A DNA stretch of 64,000 nt, taken from Denitrificimonas caeni DSM 24390. Its GTDB lineage: Bacteria; Pseudomonadota; Gammaproteobacteria; Pseudomonadales; Pseudomonadaceae. Position 1 is the stretch's first letter, and the number at the start of each line of letters is the position of its first letter. The stretch spans positions 168,480 through 232,479 of the forward strand of contig NZ_ATXQ01000005.1 in assembly GCF_000421765.1 (NCBI RefSeq). The letters are read 5' to 3'. The position numbers were made by a program, and so were the translations under genes. Shown here piece by piece: positions 1-11,932 of the stretch. The notes below the pieces were generated by a model, which searched no databases, had not been told where the DNA came from, and saw only the letters and a program-made list of their open reading frames with translations.

Positions 1-1459
<1,459 letters not shown>

Positions 1460-1688
1460 TTAGGCGGCAAACCGCCGAAGATAAGCATTGAAAGCTGTGC
1501 TTGATAATTTGCAATTAAAACCAAGCGCTACAGGAGCAATTAAGCACCTGCACTAATCAACTAATAGACGGGAGAATAGTCTACGCGAAAGCTGTTTATG
1601 ACTCAAACCAAGAAACCACTAAAAAACATCTTTTCTACGTTTAATTGCCCAAGACCACTCACTGATCAAGCAACAACAGCTTACTCGC

Positions 1689-3017
1689 TCAGACTCGCAT
1701 CTTTTTTGAGTCTAGCTGATTCTCTGCAATAAGCTGCCAATCAATTGTTACCGAGCCAAGTGCTGCATGATTTAAATGCGTCAGATTAGCGATCGCCAAC
1801 AACTGTCCTTGCTGAAAAACCAGCGGCAAACGCCCTCGCAGAAAAGCAGGTATCCTCTCTTCTTGCAAAAGACGCTTTAAATCACGATGGCCGCGCCCAG
1901 CAATCAATAGACGCTCAGCGCCCTGTCGATAACTGATCTGTAACGGTGCATGTAACTCACCACTAACGGTTAAATAGCCATTATTTGCTAACTGATAACG
2001 TCCAGCGCAACCAATAGTTAAGTTCAGTACAGGCGGCTCATCGAGATATTCTTCCGGCAACCAATACAAAGTATTTTGACTGCGCAGTAAAGCGCCTTGC
2101 TGCAAACGCCAGAGTGGCTTGGCAGCGCTTTTGGCGTCGCGTAATGTCTGCCAACTTTGCCAGTGGGCACTGTCAGGCGGCAAGGTAAAAGCAGCCAACC
2201 AATAACGTAATAGATTTTTCTGCCGCGCCAAGGACAAGTCACGCACAACACTTAAATCAAGGCTTGGTAAATGTAGCCAAGCTAAAGGCGCTTGTACCTG
2301 AGCATGCTCTAAATCCAATTCAGCCAGTTCATCTAACAACTGTTGTGCTTCTTGCATATGCTGCGCGGTACGTTGCAAGGTGCTACGCAAAGCCGGCCAT
2401 CGGGTTTGTAGGCGTGGAATAATTTGCTGACGTAAATAATTACGAGCAAAGCCATCGCTGGCATTGGACGGGTCTTCAATCCACTGCAAACCCTGCTGCT
2501 GTGCATAGCCTTGCAAGTCTTGATGACTGATGCCTAATAACGGTCGCAGCAAATGCCCAGCGCGCAAAGTACGCTGCGCTGGAATACCCCGCAAACCTGA
2601 GACGCCAGCGCCACGTAACAGACGAAACAAAACAGTTTCTGCTTGATCATCCAAATGCTGCGCCATCAACAACACCTCGTCACTGTGCAAATGCTCAGCA
2701 AAGGCTGCATAACGCGCCTCACGCGCTGCTCGCTCAACACTGGCAGTCTGCGCAACATCAACTTCAATCACACTCAACGGCACCTGCAGCTCGGCACACA
2801 CCCGCTGACAATGTGCTGGCCAAGCCTGCGCCGCCTCTTGCAAGCCATGCTGAATATAAATGGCCCGCAACCGAGGCAACCGATGCTGCTTGGCGAGACG
2901 TGCAACCGCATGCAGCAGCACCGTCGAATCCATGCCACCGGAAAAAGCGATGCAAAACGAAGATCTGTCGCGCCAAGGCAACAGTTTATCAAGGATGTGT
3001 TTTTCAATGTCTAGCAT
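1689..3017 (-). CDS. tilS: tRNA(Ile)-lysidine synthetase
   Basis: TilS ligates lysine to C34 of tRNA-Ile(CAU), changing its decoding from AUG to AUA; it is essential and cytoplasmic. The PP-loop ATPase signature SGGMDS is at residues 26-31, followed by the MAQHLDDQAETVLFRLLRG motif and the TilS substrate-binding and C-terminal domains. I chose ATG 3017 (MLDIEKHILDKLLPW), which gives 442 residues and a family-like N-terminus. A GTG at 3053 in the same frame would add 12 hydrophobic residues and is less likely. Neither start has a strong ribosome binding site. It lies 80 bases downstream of accA on the same strand, a pairing common in Pseudomonas, and is probably co-transcribed. Confidence 0.95.
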   Translation of the reverse strand: MLDIEKHILDKLLPWRDRSSFCIAFSGGMDSTVLLHAVARLAKQHRLPRLRAIYIQHGLQEAAQAWPAHCQRVCAELQVPLSVIEVDVAQTASVERAAREARYAAFAEHLHSDEVLLMAQHLDDQAETVLFRLLRGAGVSGLRGIPAQRTLRAGHLLRPLLGISHQDLQGYAQQQGLQWIEDPSNASDGFARNYLRQQIIPRLQTRWPALRSTLQRTAQHMQEAQQLLDELAELDLEHAQVQAPLAWLHLPSLDLSVVRDLSLARQKNLLRYWLAAFTLPPDSAHWQSWQTLRDAKSAAKPLWRLQQGALLRSQNTLYWLPEEYLDEPPVLNLTIGCAGRYQLANNGYLTVSGELHAPLQISYRQGAERLLIAGRGHRDLKRLLQEERIPAFLRGRLPLVFQQGQLLAIANLTHLNHAALGSVTIDWQLIAENQLDSKKMRV

Positions 3018-3097
3018 AAGAAACAGCCACAAGAACAGGGCTGCAAGGCGCACCCAAGTAAAGACTTAGGGCACGCCAGTGCTGCAAGCAGTGGCAA

Positions 3098-4048
3098 TTA
3101 AGCGATACCAAAGCCCATCAACTTCTCGTAACGACGCGCTAACAATTCGTCGGTATCCAAGGTCAACAGCTCATCCAACTGTACCGCCAAGGTTTCACGA
3201 ATCGACTCAACGGTCGTTTTAAGATCGCGATGCGCACCACCAAGTGGTTCAGCAATCACGTGATCAACGATTTTCAAACCCTGTAAACGCTCTGCAGTAA
3301 TACCCATTGCTTCGGCAGCATCAGGGGCTTTTTCTGCAGTTTTCCAGAGGATCGACGCACAGCCTTCAGGGGAAATAACGGCATAAGTCGCATATTGCAA
3401 CATATTCAAACGGTCGCACACACCAATCGCCAATGCACCACCCGAACCGCCCTCACCAATTACTGTTGAGATAATCGGTGTCTTCAGGCGCGACATCACC
3501 CGCAAGTTCCAAGCAATGGCTTCACTTTGGCCACGCTCTTCAGCGTCAATCCCAGGGTAAGCACCGGGAGTGTCAATGAAAGTCAAAATTGGCATTTTAA
3601 AGCGCTCAGCCATTTCCATTAAACGACAGGCTTTACGATAGCCTTCAGGGCGCGGCATACCAAAGTTGCGACGCACTTTCTCGCGTACTTCACGGCCTTT
3701 TTGATGACCGATCACCATCACCGGTTTGTCATTAAAGCGAGCAATACCGCCAACTAACGCGGCATCATCGGAGAAGTGACGGTCGCCGTGCAGCTCCTCA
3801 AACTCAGTAAATAAATGCTCAATATAATCCAGCGTGTAAGGACGCTGCGGATGACGCGCCATGCGGGCAATTTGCCAGCTGGTTAAGTTGGCAAAAATGC
3901 TTTTAGTCTGCGCATTACTTTTCTCTTGCAGACGCGCAACTTCCTCACCAATATTTAAGTCGTTGTCATTACCTACCAAACGTAACTCTTCAATTTTCGC
4001 CTGAAGATCGGCAATGGGCTGTTCAAAATCCAAAAAACTAGGGTTCAT
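3098..4048 (-). CDS. accA: Acetyl-CoA carboxylase carboxyltransferase subunit alpha
   Basis: AccA with AccD forms the carboxyltransferase that moves the carboxyl group from biotin to acetyl-CoA, making malonyl-CoA for fatty acid synthesis. The start at 4048 ([20 protein letters not shown]) is the family N-terminus and gives 316 residues, the length I recall for Pseudomonas AccA. The frame is open upstream to 4093 but that extension is not family-like. The acyl-CoA-binding and oxyanion glycine patches are visible ([24 protein letters not shown]). It lies between dnaE upstream and tilS downstream, all on the minus strand; the 134-base dnaE-accA gap shows no clear terminator. Confidence 0.97.
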   Translation of the reverse strand: MNPSFLDFEQPIADLQAKIEELRLVGNDNDLNIGEEVARLQEKSNAQTKSIFANLTSWQIARMARHPQRPYTLDYIEHLFTEFEELHGDRHFSDDAALVGGIARFNDKPVMVIGHQKGREVREKVRRNFGMPRPEGYRKACRLMEMAERFKMPILTFIDTPGAYPGIDAEERGQSEAIAWNLRVMSRLKTPIISTVIGEGGSGGALAIGVCDRLNMLQYATYAVISPEGCASILWKTAEKAPDAAEAMGITAERLQGLKIVDHVIAEPLGGAHRDLKTTVESIRETLAVQLDELLTLDTDELLARRYEKLMGFGIA

Positions 4049-4182
4049 CAGGGGCATCCATTTTTTTGTTACGGCGGTTAGGCCGTGTTGCAATGTTTAA
4101 GATTTACGCGAAAGTAACAACGTAAATCACCAAATTCTGTATGGGCCGAGCCTGTTGGCTGACCATCACACATGTCGATGTG

Positions 4183-7100
4183 TTAACGATAGTGTAAAAA
4201 GACGTTATCTTTACCAAACAGGTCACGTAACGCCTGAATCAAGTCATCTGTGGGCTCTATTTTCCACTGTTCAGAAAACTCCAACAAAGCTGTGGCGCTG
4301 GCACCGGTGTACTGCACTGTCAGTGGACACGCACCTTTATACTGCAATAGTAATGCTTTTAAGCGCGTAAGACTGTCACGACTTAAGTCTGTCACAGACA
4401 CATTCATGCGTAAACTTTGCGCCAAACTGGTACGCGCTTCTTCTAACCCCATCACACGCTTAGCACGCAAACGCAGACCGCCGGAAAAATCATCATGACT
4501 GACTTCACCTTCAACAATCACTAAGGCATCGGTTTGCAGTAAGGCTTGTGCTTGATTAAAGGCTTCAGCAAACAGCGATGCCTCAATACGCGCGGAGCGA
4601 TCATCAAGGGTAATAAAACCCATCTTGTCGCCCTTTTTATTGCGCATCACGCGCAAGTTAACAATTAAACCAGCAACTGTCTGGGTGTCTCGAGCAGGTC
4701 GTAAATCAATAATACGCTGGCGAGCAAAACGTCTGACCTCACCCTCATATTCATCGATCGGGTGGCCGGTCAGGTACAAACCTAAGGTTTCTTTCTCGCC
4801 TTTCAAGCGTTCTTTTAAGGTCAACTCACGCGCGTTGCGATACTGCGCATATAGATCTACTTCTTCCTCAGCGAACATCTCGCCAAACAAATCCATGTGG
4901 CCACTTTCACGGTTGCGTGCAGCTTGATCAGCGGTCTGAATGGCCTCTTCCATCGCTGCCAGCAGCACGGCGCGGTTGCGATCAATGCCCGCTTGATACT
5001 CATCGAGTTGATCAGAAAAGTATGGACCCATGCGATCCAATGCACCGCTGCGCACCAAAGCATCCAGCGTGCGCTTATTAATGCGTTTTAAATCCATGCG
5101 CGCACAGAAGTCGAATAAATCGGTAAACGGCCGCTCACCGCGCGCGGCAACAATGGCTTCAACCGGGCCTTCACCGACTCCCTTAATCGCGCCAAGACCG
5201 TAAACCACATTCCCCTCAGAGTTAACAGTGAACTTGTATTCAGACTGATTCACATCTGGTGCCATAATGCGCAACTTCATGCTGCGGCATTCTTCGACTA
5301 GGATGACGACTTTGTCGGTGTTATCCATATCAGCGGATAACACGGCGGCCATAAACTGTGGAGGGTAATGCTGTTTTAACCAGGCTGTCTGATAAGACAC
5401 CAAACCATAAGCCGCCGAGTGCGACTTGTTAAAACCATAACCTGCGAACTTCTCTACCAGGTCAAAAATATTACCGGACAGGTGCGGATCAATGCCATTG
5501 GCGGTACAGCCATCAACAAAACCACCGCGCTGTTTCGCCATTTCTTCAGGCTGTTTTTTACCCATGGCACGGCGCAGCATATCTGCTTGGCCTAAGGAGT
5601 AACCGGCCATCACCTGAGCAATTTGCATGACCTGTTCTTGGTACAAAATAATCCCGTAGGTGGGTGCCAGAACAGGTTTCAAGCCTTCATATTGATAATC
5701 AGAGTGCGGGTAAGCCAACTCAGCACGGCCATGCTTACGGTTGATAAAATCATCAACCATGCCCGATTGCAGTGGACCCGGACGGAACAAGGCCACCAGA
5801 GCAATAAGATCTTCCAAGCAGTCGGGCTTAAGCTTTTTAATCAGCTCTTTCATACCACGCGACTCAAGCTGGAACACCGCTGTGGTTTCTGCGCGCTGCA
5901 GCATTTGATACGTTGGCTTGTCGTCCAGCGGAATAAAGTCGATATCCAGCGGCGGCTCATCCAGCTTAGCACGGTCGCGGTTAATGTTTTCTAGCGCCCA
6001 TTTAATAATGGTCAGAGTACGCAGACCCAAGAAGTCAAACTTCACCAGCCCGGCTGCTTCCACGTCATCTTTATCAAACTGGGTAACAAGACCGGCACCC
6101 TCTTCGTCGCAGGAAATCGGCGAAAAGTCCGTCAGTTTAGTGGGGGCGATCACTACGCCGCCGGCGTGTTTACCTGTGCCGCGAGTGATACCCTCCAATT
6201 TGAGTGCCATTGCCCAAATTTCTGCAGCTTCTTCATCGGCCGCAAGAAAATCGCGTAACGCCTCTTCTGCCTCAAATGCTTTACTAAGCGTCATGCCCAC
6301 TTCAAACGGAATCATCTTCGACAGGCGATCCGCTAAACCGTAGGCTTTGCCTTGCACGCGCGCGACATCGCGCACCACCGCCTTAGCCGCCATGGTACCG
6401 AAGGTAATAATCTGACTAACCGCGGTACGCCCATAAGTGTTGGCCACATAATCAATCACCCGATCACGGCCATCCATGCAGAAGTCGACGTCAAAGTCAG
6501 GCATGGAAACCCGCTCTGGGTTAAGAAAGCGTTCAAACAGCAAGTCATACAGCAGCGGATCAAGGTTGGTAATGTGCAGTACATAAGCCACCAGACTGCC
6601 GGCCCCCGATCCACGGCCAGGCCCGACCGGCACACCGTTATTTTTCGCCCAACGGATAAAGTCCATGACGATCAAAAAATAACCAGGAAAGCCCATCTGA
6701 ATAATAATATCCAGTTCAAAGTTCAGGCGATCATCATAGACTTTACGCTTAGCAGCATAATCAGGGGTATCTTTGGGTAAGGTCACTGACAGGCGCTCTT
6801 CTAGCCCCTCAAACGACACATGACGCAAATACTCATCAATGGTCATGCCTTCTGGCACAGGAAAGTCTGGCAAAAAGTGTGTACCCAACTGCACTTCGAT
6901 ATTGCAGCGTTTGGCAATCTCAACGCTATTGCGTAAAGCTTCTGGAATATCGGCAAACAGCTCAGCCATTTCTGCAGGCGTTTTCAGATACTGCTGATCC
7001 GAATAAATGCGCGGACGGCGCGGATCATCCAGAGTTCGGCCTTCACCGATACAGACACGGGTTTCATGTGCAGCAAAATCATCTTGCTGTAAGAAACGCA

Positions 7101-7701
7101 CATCGTTAGTGGCCACCACAGCCACACCAGTCTCGGCCGCCAAAGCAACCGCCGCATGGACATGCTCTTCATCATTCTGGCGCTGCGTGCGCTGCAACTC
7201 TAAATAGAAACGATCGCCAAATACAGCTTGCCATTCAGACAGCAACGCAGCCGCTTTAGCCGTATCACCGGCTAGCAGGGCCAAGCCAATTTCGCCATCT
7301 TTTGCCCCAGACAGCGCAATCAAACCTGTAGCAGCCTGTTTTACCCAGTCTCGCTGCAAGATTGCTAAGCCATTATGTTGACCATCGGTAAAACCAAGGG
7401 AAACCAACTCGGTTAGATTGCGATAACCTTGTGGTGTCATCACCAACAAGGTCATCCGCGTCAGCGGGCCATCTTCTTCAGCACTAGCGAGCCAAATATC
7501 AGCACCACAAATCGGCTTCACCCCACCTTTTTGCGCGGCGGTATAAAACTTCACCAGCGAACTCATATTGCTCTGATCAGTGACTGCCACAGCAGGCATA
7601 CCAGCGTCACTGACTGCTTTAATCAAGGGTTTGATGCGCACCAAGCCATCTACCACTGAAAACTCGCTGTGCACACGCAAATGAACAAATGAAGCCGACA
7701 T
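4183..7701 (-). CDS. dnaE: DNA polymerase III subunit alpha
   Basis: Catalytic subunit of the replicative DNA polymerase III holoenzyme. The start at 7701 (MSASFVHLRVHSEFSVVDGL) is preceded by AAAGG and gives 1172 residues, close to family length. An N-terminal PHP domain covers roughly residues 1-290. Palm-domain catalytic aspartates sit in PDFDVDF (Asp402 and Asp404), matching E. coli Asp401/Asp403. The PGRGSGAGSLVAY fingers segment, an OB fold and a C-terminal tau-binding region complete the protein. The frame runs upstream to 7740 but those 13 residues are not conserved. purC lies just upstream on the same strand. Confidence 0.98.
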   Translation of the reverse strand: MSASFVHLRVHSEFSVVDGLVRIKPLIKAVSDAGMPAVAVTDQSNMSSLVKFYTAAQKGGVKPICGADIWLASAEEDGPLTRMTLLVMTPQGYRNLTELVSLGFTDGQHNGLAILQRDWVKQAATGLIALSGAKDGEIGLALLAGDTAKAAALLSEWQAVFGDRFYLELQRTQRQNDEEHVHAAVALAAETGVAVVATNDVRFLQQDDFAAHETRVCIGEGRTLDDPRRPRIYSDQQYLKTPAEMAELFADIPEALRNSVEIAKRCNIEVQLGTHFLPDFPVPEGMTIDEYLRHVSFEGLEERLSVTLPKDTPDYAAKRKVYDDRLNFELDIIIQMGFPGYFLIVMDFIRWAKNNGVPVGPGRGSGAGSLVAYVLHITNLDPLLYDLLFERFLNPERVSMPDFDVDFCMDGRDRVIDYVANTYGRTAVSQIITFGTMAAKAVVRDVARVQGKAYGLADRLSKMIPFEVGMTLSKAFEAEEALRDFLAADEEAAEIWAMALKLEGITRGTGKHAGGVVIAPTKLTDFSPISCDEEGAGLVTQFDKDDVEAAGLVKFDFLGLRTLTIIKWALENINRDRAKLDEPPLDIDFIPLDDKPTYQMLQRAETTAVFQLESRGMKELIKKLKPDCLEDLIALVALFRPGPLQSGMVDDFINRKHGRAELAYPHSDYQYEGLKPVLAPTYGIILYQEQVMQIAQVMAGYSLGQADMLRRAMGKKQPEEMAKQRGGFVDGCTANGIDPHLSGNIFDLVEKFAGYGFNKSHSAAYGLVSYQTAWLKQHYPPQFMAAVLSADMDNTDKVVILVEECRSMKLRIMAPDVNQSEYKFTVNSEGNVVYGLGAIKGVGEGPVEAIVAARGERPFTDLFDFCARMDLKRINKRTLDALVRSGALDRMGPYFSDQLDEYQAGIDRNRAVLLAAMEEAIQTADQAARNRESGHMDLFGEMFAEEEVDLYAQYRNARELTLKERLKGEKETLGLYLTGHPIDEYEGEVRRFARQRIIDLRPARDTQTVAGLIVNLRVMRNKKGDKMGFITLDDRSARIEASLFAEAFNQAQALLQTDALVIVEGEVSHDDFSGGLRLRAKRVMGLEEARTSLAQSLRMNVSVTDLSRDSLTRLKALLLQYKGACPLTVQYTGASATALLEFSEQWKIEPTDDLIQALRDLFGKDNVFLHYR

Positions 7702-7758
7702 TAAGCAACCTTTCTCAACAAATAAAGAGCGATCAAACACCGCTGTAGCGGTGACTGA

Positions 7759-8628
7759 CTACTGAGTTAAACGCTGCAACGCTTCGCGGTATTTATCCGC
7801 CGTTTTTTGCGCAACATCCGCTGGAATGGCAGGCGCTGGTGGCTCTTTATTCCAACCGCTGCTCTCTAACCAATCACGCACAAATTGCTTATCAAAGCTC
7901 GGAGGGTTAGTGCCGACCTGATAGCTGTCTGCTGGCCAAAAACGACTGGAGTCTGGCGTTAATGCCTCATCCATCAAAGTCAAAGTGCCGTCATTGTCTA
8001 AGCCAAATTCAAATTTAGTATCGGCAATGATAATGCCGCGGGTTGCTGCGTACTCAACTGCTGCTTGGTATAGCGCTAATGATGCATCACGCACTTGCTT
8101 GGCTAAATCTTCACCAATAATCGCAGCACACTGAGCAAAGCTAATATTTTCATCGTGGTCGCCCACTTCAGCTTTAGTTGACGGGGTGAAAATAGGCTCC
8201 GGCAACTGCTGTGCTTCTTGTAGGCCTGCTGGTAATTGAATGCCGCAAACCGTGCCGCTGCGCTGGTATTCTTTCCAACCTGAACCGACTAAGTAGCCGC
8301 GCACAATGGCTTCAACAGCAACCGGCTTAAGACGCTTGGCCACTACTGCACGGCCTTCCACCAACGGCAACTCTTGCGCACTGACCACGTCACTGACCTG
8401 ATCACCGGTAAAATGGTTTGGAATAATGTGCTCAAGCTTGTTAAACCAAAAGTTAGAAATCTCTGTGAGAATCTTGCCCTTGTCTGGAATGGGCTGCTGC
8501 AAAATCACATCGAATGCAGACAGACGATCGCTGGCGACCATCAGCATGCGCTGATCATCAATTTCATAAAGGTCACGAACTTTGCCTGAATAGAGTTTTT
8601 TGAGGCTAAGTGGAGGCTGCTGACTCAT
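7759..8628 (-). CDS. purC: SAICAR synthetase, long ADE1-like form
   Basis: Phosphoribosylaminoimidazole-succinocarboxamide synthase joins aspartate to CAIR in purine synthesis. At 289 residues it is the long form. Sequence features match yeast Ade1-type enzymes: [27 protein letters not shown] [46 protein letters not shown] and [13 protein letters not shown]. From memory, the gene at this spot in Pseudomonas aeruginosa (near bamC and dapA) encodes the short form of about 236 residues with a different N-terminus, so this looks like a replacement by a distant homologue. bamC lies 75 bases upstream and dnaE follows downstream on the same strand. Confidence 0.96.
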   Translation of the reverse strand: MSQQPPLSLKKLYSGKVRDLYEIDDQRMLMVASDRLSAFDVILQQPIPDKGKILTEISNFWFNKLEHIIPNHFTGDQVSDVVSAQELPLVEGRAVVAKRLKPVAVEAIVRGYLVGSGWKEYQRSGTVCGIQLPAGLQEAQQLPEPIFTPSTKAEVGDHDENISFAQCAAIIGEDLAKQVRDASLALYQAAVEYAATRGIIIADTKFEFGLDNDGTLTLMDEALTPDSSRFWPADSYQVGTNPPSFDKQFVRDWLESSGWNKEPPAPAIPADVAQKTADKYREALQRLTQ

Positions 8629-8703
8629 TGCAAAAATCCTATAGTTAGAAACGCAGCAGGCGAAATCATCGTTTCGCCTGCTGGTGAATTGAATAGCTTG
8701 AAA

Positions 8704-9804
8704 CTAGTCTAAATTGCTACGCAACTGCTCTAAAACGCGCAAGCTGACATCGGCAGGCGCTAAAGTCTCTAAGTCACGCTCAACGCTGACGAACACTTGC
8801 TGGTTAATTGCCGTCAAACGCACGATATAGCGCTCTTTGCTGACTGTTTCAGCAGCTTTCTTTTTAGAACTAAATAAACGCTTAAAGAAACCTGGCTCTT
8901 CTTTCTTCGCACCTTCAGCCAAATCAATGTAGTAAACACCGGCGCTGCGGTTGAGGTCATCAACGCGAATATCTGCGGCGCTCAAGGCACGACCTACACT
9001 CGACCAAGCACGATCAAAGCTGGCATCCAAGCGCAACACCTTAGTGTTGTTACCGCCATCAATTAAGGTCACACGCTTAGGCGTGTCGTAGGTTTTACTG
9101 GCCAACAATGAGACAGAATCACCTTTTTCATTGCTCTGCGCTAGGTAGACATTAAGCTCTTCGAGTAACACGGCAGCAGTGCTGTTGGTGGTTGAGTTTT
9201 CCGACCAAGGCGCAGCAACTTGACTGCTGGTGTTGCGCTGAGCTTGATCGATAAAGATCTCACTACTGTTGCGCTGCACACCAGGCTCAATACGCACGCG
9301 AAAGCGCGTTTGTAAATCATTCGGTGCACTGCCCCACAACTGGCGAACCAGCCCAGCGTTGAACTCACTTGGAGCCTGCCATTGAGTAGTAAACTCACCC
9401 AAATGCGCACGCTCCTCAGCAATTTTAAAACCATTCTCCTCAAAAAACTGTTGCGCTACAGGCCAGACTTGCGCAGGAATACGCTGCGCCACGACCCAGC
9501 TTAAAGAGCCACTTTTTTGAACGCTAAAATCACCTGAGAAAGCACTGGCTGGCAAAGCCTGTGGACGCGGCACTTTATAGTCGTCAGTAGGTGCCGCCGC
9601 GGTAATACGGTGCGGAATGGGCAGCAACGGATCAAGATGCTTGGCTTGCGTACCTGCAGGCAACTGCATTACTGGCGTCGGACGCGCCTCAAGATAATCA
9701 CCGCCACGGTCACGAAAGTAGCCGTCTTTACCCATCAACCATCCACAGCCTGTAACACTGCTGGCAGTGACTGCTAGCACACATATTCCGGCAAATCGCT
9801 TCAT
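8704..9804 (-). CDS. bamC: Outer membrane assembly lipoprotein BamC
   Basis: BamC (NlpB) is an accessory lipoprotein of the BAM complex that inserts beta-barrel proteins into the outer membrane. The N-terminus MKRFAGICVLAVTASSVTGC is a lipoprotein signal with the lipobox ending at Cys20. The 366-residue protein has two helix-grip regions in its second half (around RIPAQVWPVAQQFFEENGF and LRLDASFDRAWSSVGRALSA). A GAGG site sits 11 bases before the ATG at 9804. It is 18 bases downstream of dapA, the standard dapA-bamC operon order. The N-terminal unstructured BamD-contacting segment is Pro-rich, as expected. Confidence 0.93.
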   Translation of the reverse strand: MKRFAGICVLAVTASSVTGCGWLMGKDGYFRDRGGDYLEARPTPVMQLPAGTQAKHLDPLLPIPHRITAAAPTDDYKVPRPQALPASAFSGDFSVQKSGSLSWVVAQRIPAQVWPVAQQFFEENGFKIAEERAHLGEFTTQWQAPSEFNAGLVRQLWGSAPNDLQTRFRVRIEPGVQRNSSEIFIDQAQRNTSSQVAAPWSENSTTNSTAAVLLEELNVYLAQSNEKGDSVSLLASKTYDTPKRVTLIDGGNNTKVLRLDASFDRAWSSVGRALSAADIRVDDLNRSAGVYYIDLAEGAKKEEPGFFKRLFSSKKKAAETVSKERYIVRLTAINQQVFVSVERDLETLAPADVSLRVLEQLRSNLD

Positions 9805-9822
9805 GCGTTTTAAAACCTCAAA

Positions 9823-10701
9823 TTAATTCAAAATGCCGGACTGACGCATGGCCTGGCGTAAAGTGTCATGGTATTGCTCACTGAACCAGGTCAGCGGTAA
9901 ACGAATGCCTTGCTCAATTAAGCCCATCTGTTGCAATGCCCATTTCACAGGGATTGGATTGGCTTCTAGAAATAAGTTCTCATGCAGCGGCATTAAACGG
10001 TCATTGAGTGCTTTTGCTCCCTCTGCATCACCAGCCATAGCCAACTGGCACAGCTCATGCATCGCACGCGGCGCAATATTGGCCGTCACTGAAATATTAC
10101 CTTTACCGCCAGCCAACATCAGCTCATAGGCGGTCGCATCATCACCAGAATACACATAAAAATCGCTGGGTACGCGGGCGATAATATCTTTAGCACGGTC
10201 AATGTTACCGGTCGCTTCTTTAATACCAATGATATTGGGTACTGCAGACAGGCGCACGACAGTGTCCGCCAGCATATCGCAGACCGTGCGGCCTGGTACG
10301 TTATACAAAATCTGCGGGATCGCTACGGCTTCAGCAATATGTTTAAAGTGCTGATAGAGACCTTCTTGGGTCGGTTTGTTGTAATACGGGGTCACTAACA
10401 AACACGCATCCGCACCAACGCTTTTTGCATTGCGGGTTAATTCGACCGCTTCACGTGTGCAGTTGGCGCCAGTACCGGCAATCACAGGAATGCGGCCCTT
10501 GACTTGATCCACCACACGACGAATCACTTCAACATGCTCTTCAACATTCAAAGTTGCCGACTCACCAGAAGTACCCACAACGACTAATGCGTCGGTACCT
10601 TCTTGCAAGTGAAAATCAACAAGCTTAGTCAATGCCTGCCAATCAAGTGCGCCGTGCGCATCCATGGGCGTAACTATTGCGACCATACTGCCCGAAATCA
10701 T
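9823..10701 (-). CDS. dapA: 4-hydroxy-tetrahydrodipicolinate synthase
   Basis: DapA condenses pyruvate with aspartate semialdehyde, the first committed step to lysine and meso-diaminopimelate for the cell wall. It is a 292-residue TIM-barrel class I aldolase. The Schiff-base lysine is Lys161 in GIKEATG, the catalytic Tyr133 is in ILYNVPGRT, and the GTSGE pyruvate-binding motif is near residue 43. AGGAG lies 6 bases before the ATG at 10701. It is first in the dapA-bamC operon and divergent from the gcvR-like gene across a 174-base gap. Confidence 0.97.
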   Translation of the reverse strand: MISGSMVAIVTPMDAHGALDWQALTKLVDFHLQEGTDALVVVGTSGESATLNVEEHVEVIRRVVDQVKGRIPVIAGTGANCTREAVELTRNAKSVGADACLLVTPYYNKPTQEGLYQHFKHIAEAVAIPQILYNVPGRTVCDMLADTVVRLSAVPNIIGIKEATGNIDRAKDIIARVPSDFYVYSGDDATAYELMLAGGKGNISVTANIAPRAMHELCQLAMAGDAEGAKALNDRLMPLHENLFLEANPIPVKWALQQMGLIEQGIRLPLTWFSEQYHDTLRQAMRQSGILN

Positions 10702-10875
10702 GCAACCGCTCCTGCCAAAATATAATAGAAATATAAGAGATCAGTAATGTTACTGATGCCTTTCGCCTTGCACAAGCACTGCTCGCGTCTTTGCCATTCC
10801 ACTTGTCGTCTCTTTTCGTTACCCTAGCGCTCTTAGAGGCGTAAAATACGCTCAAAATCTTTGCAGGAATGTTAA

Positions 10876-11433
10876 ATGTCTGTTCTCCCGTTACGTGATC
10901 AATACCTATTAATCAGCGCCACTGGCCGCGATCCATTAGAACTGACTAACGTGATTTGCCGTGCCTGCCAAGAAAACCGCTGCTCAGTGATCAGCAGCCG
11001 CTTAACTCGCCACGGCCAATACAGTGTCTTAGTTGTTCAAGCAGGCGGCTCTTGGGATGCTTTAGCGCGTCTTGAGGGCAGTTTAACCTCTCTAGCCAAG
11101 CGCCATGATCTACAACTGACTCACACCCGTAGCGAAGATGAAGAAGAGCGCCCGCAAGCGCTGCCTTATATTGTTTATGTCAGCGCGTTATATCGTCCAG
11201 ACATTCTCGCAGAATTATGCCAATTCTTTGCGAATCACCAGATTGGCTTAGAAAACATTACTTACGATACTTATCAAGCGCCACAAACCGATACCACCAT
11301 GCTCAACGCCACTATTACCGTGACCTTATTGGCCAGTACGCAAATCAACTGGCTACGCGATCAGTTTTTAGACTTTGCTGATTCGCTAAATCTAGATGCT
11401 TTAATCGAGCCGTGGCGCCCACAAACACCTTAA
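10876..11433 (+). CDS. gcvR: Glycine cleavage system transcriptional repressor-like double ACT protein
   Basis: A 185-residue protein made of two ACT domains: residues about 8-75, beginning YLLISATGRDPLELTNVICRACQ, and about 97-175, beginning YIVYVSALYRPDILAELCQFF. In enteric bacteria GcvR binds glycine and GcvA to repress gcvTHP. In Pseudomonas the homologue sits beside bcp and dapA, as here, but its target is not established by sequence. The start at 10876 follows AGGA. It is divergent from dapA and 15 bases upstream of bcp, so the two probably form one transcript. Confidence 0.85.
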   Translation: MSVLPLRDQYLLISATGRDPLELTNVICRACQENRCSVISSRLTRHGQYSVLVVQAGGSWDALARLEGSLTSLAKRHDLQLTHTRSEDEEERPQALPYIVYVSALYRPDILAELCQFFANHQIGLENITYDTYQAPQTDTTMLNATITVTLLASTQINWLRDQFLDFADSLNLDALIEPWRPQTP

Positions 11434-11448
11434 GTGTGAGGAACACCT

Positions 11449-11916
11449 ATGCTGAACCAACCTATTGAGAACTTCACTGCCCAAGCAACCAGCGAAAAAA
11501 AAGTACAACTCGCGGACTTAGCAGGGAAAAATGTAGTGTTGTATTTTTACCCGAAAGACAACACCCCAGGCTGCACCACTGAAAGTCAAGATTTCCGCGA
11601 CTTACATGAGCAATTTGCGGCAGCAAACACTCTAGTGTTTGGTGTCTCTCGCGACAGTATGCGCACCCATGAAAACTTTAAAGCCAAACACAGTTTTCCC
11701 TTTGAACTGATCAGCGATCCTGAAGAAACCCTGTGCAAACAGTTCGATGTGATTAAATTAAAAAAACTCTATGGCAAAGAACACATGGGCATTGAGCGCA
11801 GCACTTTCTTAATTGATGGCGCGGGCGTTTTACGTAACGAATGGCGCAAAGTTAAAGTTGCTGGCCACGCTGCCGAAGTGCTGAGCGCCGCGCAAGCTTT
11901 GTCAGCGGACTCCTAG
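11449..11916 (+). CDS. bcp: Thioredoxin-dependent thiol peroxidase, BCP/PrxQ family
   Basis: Peroxiredoxin that reduces hydroperoxides in the cytoplasm. At 155 residues it has family length. The peroxidatic cysteine is Cys42 in YPKDNTPGCTTES. In E. coli Bcp a second cysteine follows five residues later; here that position is not Cys (sequence CTTESQDF). The only other cysteine is Cys96 in EETLCKQF, a position used as resolving cysteine by some PrxQ proteins, so either atypical two-Cys or one-Cys chemistry is possible. The gene starts 15 bases after the gcvR-like gene, with GAGGA before the ATG. Confidence 0.95.
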   Translation: MLNQPIENFTAQATSEKKVQLADLAGKNVVLYFYPKDNTPGCTTESQDFRDLHEQFAAANTLVFGVSRDSMRTHENFKAKHSFPFELISDPEETLCKQFDVIKLKKLYGKEHMGIERSTFLIDGAGVLRNEWRKVKVAGHAAEVLSAAQALSADS

Positions 11917-11932
11917 CCTGAAGAAAGCGCAA

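Noticed and set aside
5918..6343. 141-codon plus-strand frame inside dnaE, and similar long antisense frames in accA, A2M and pykA
   Set aside because: They lie antisense to strongly conserved genes, with no recognisable domains or start signals.
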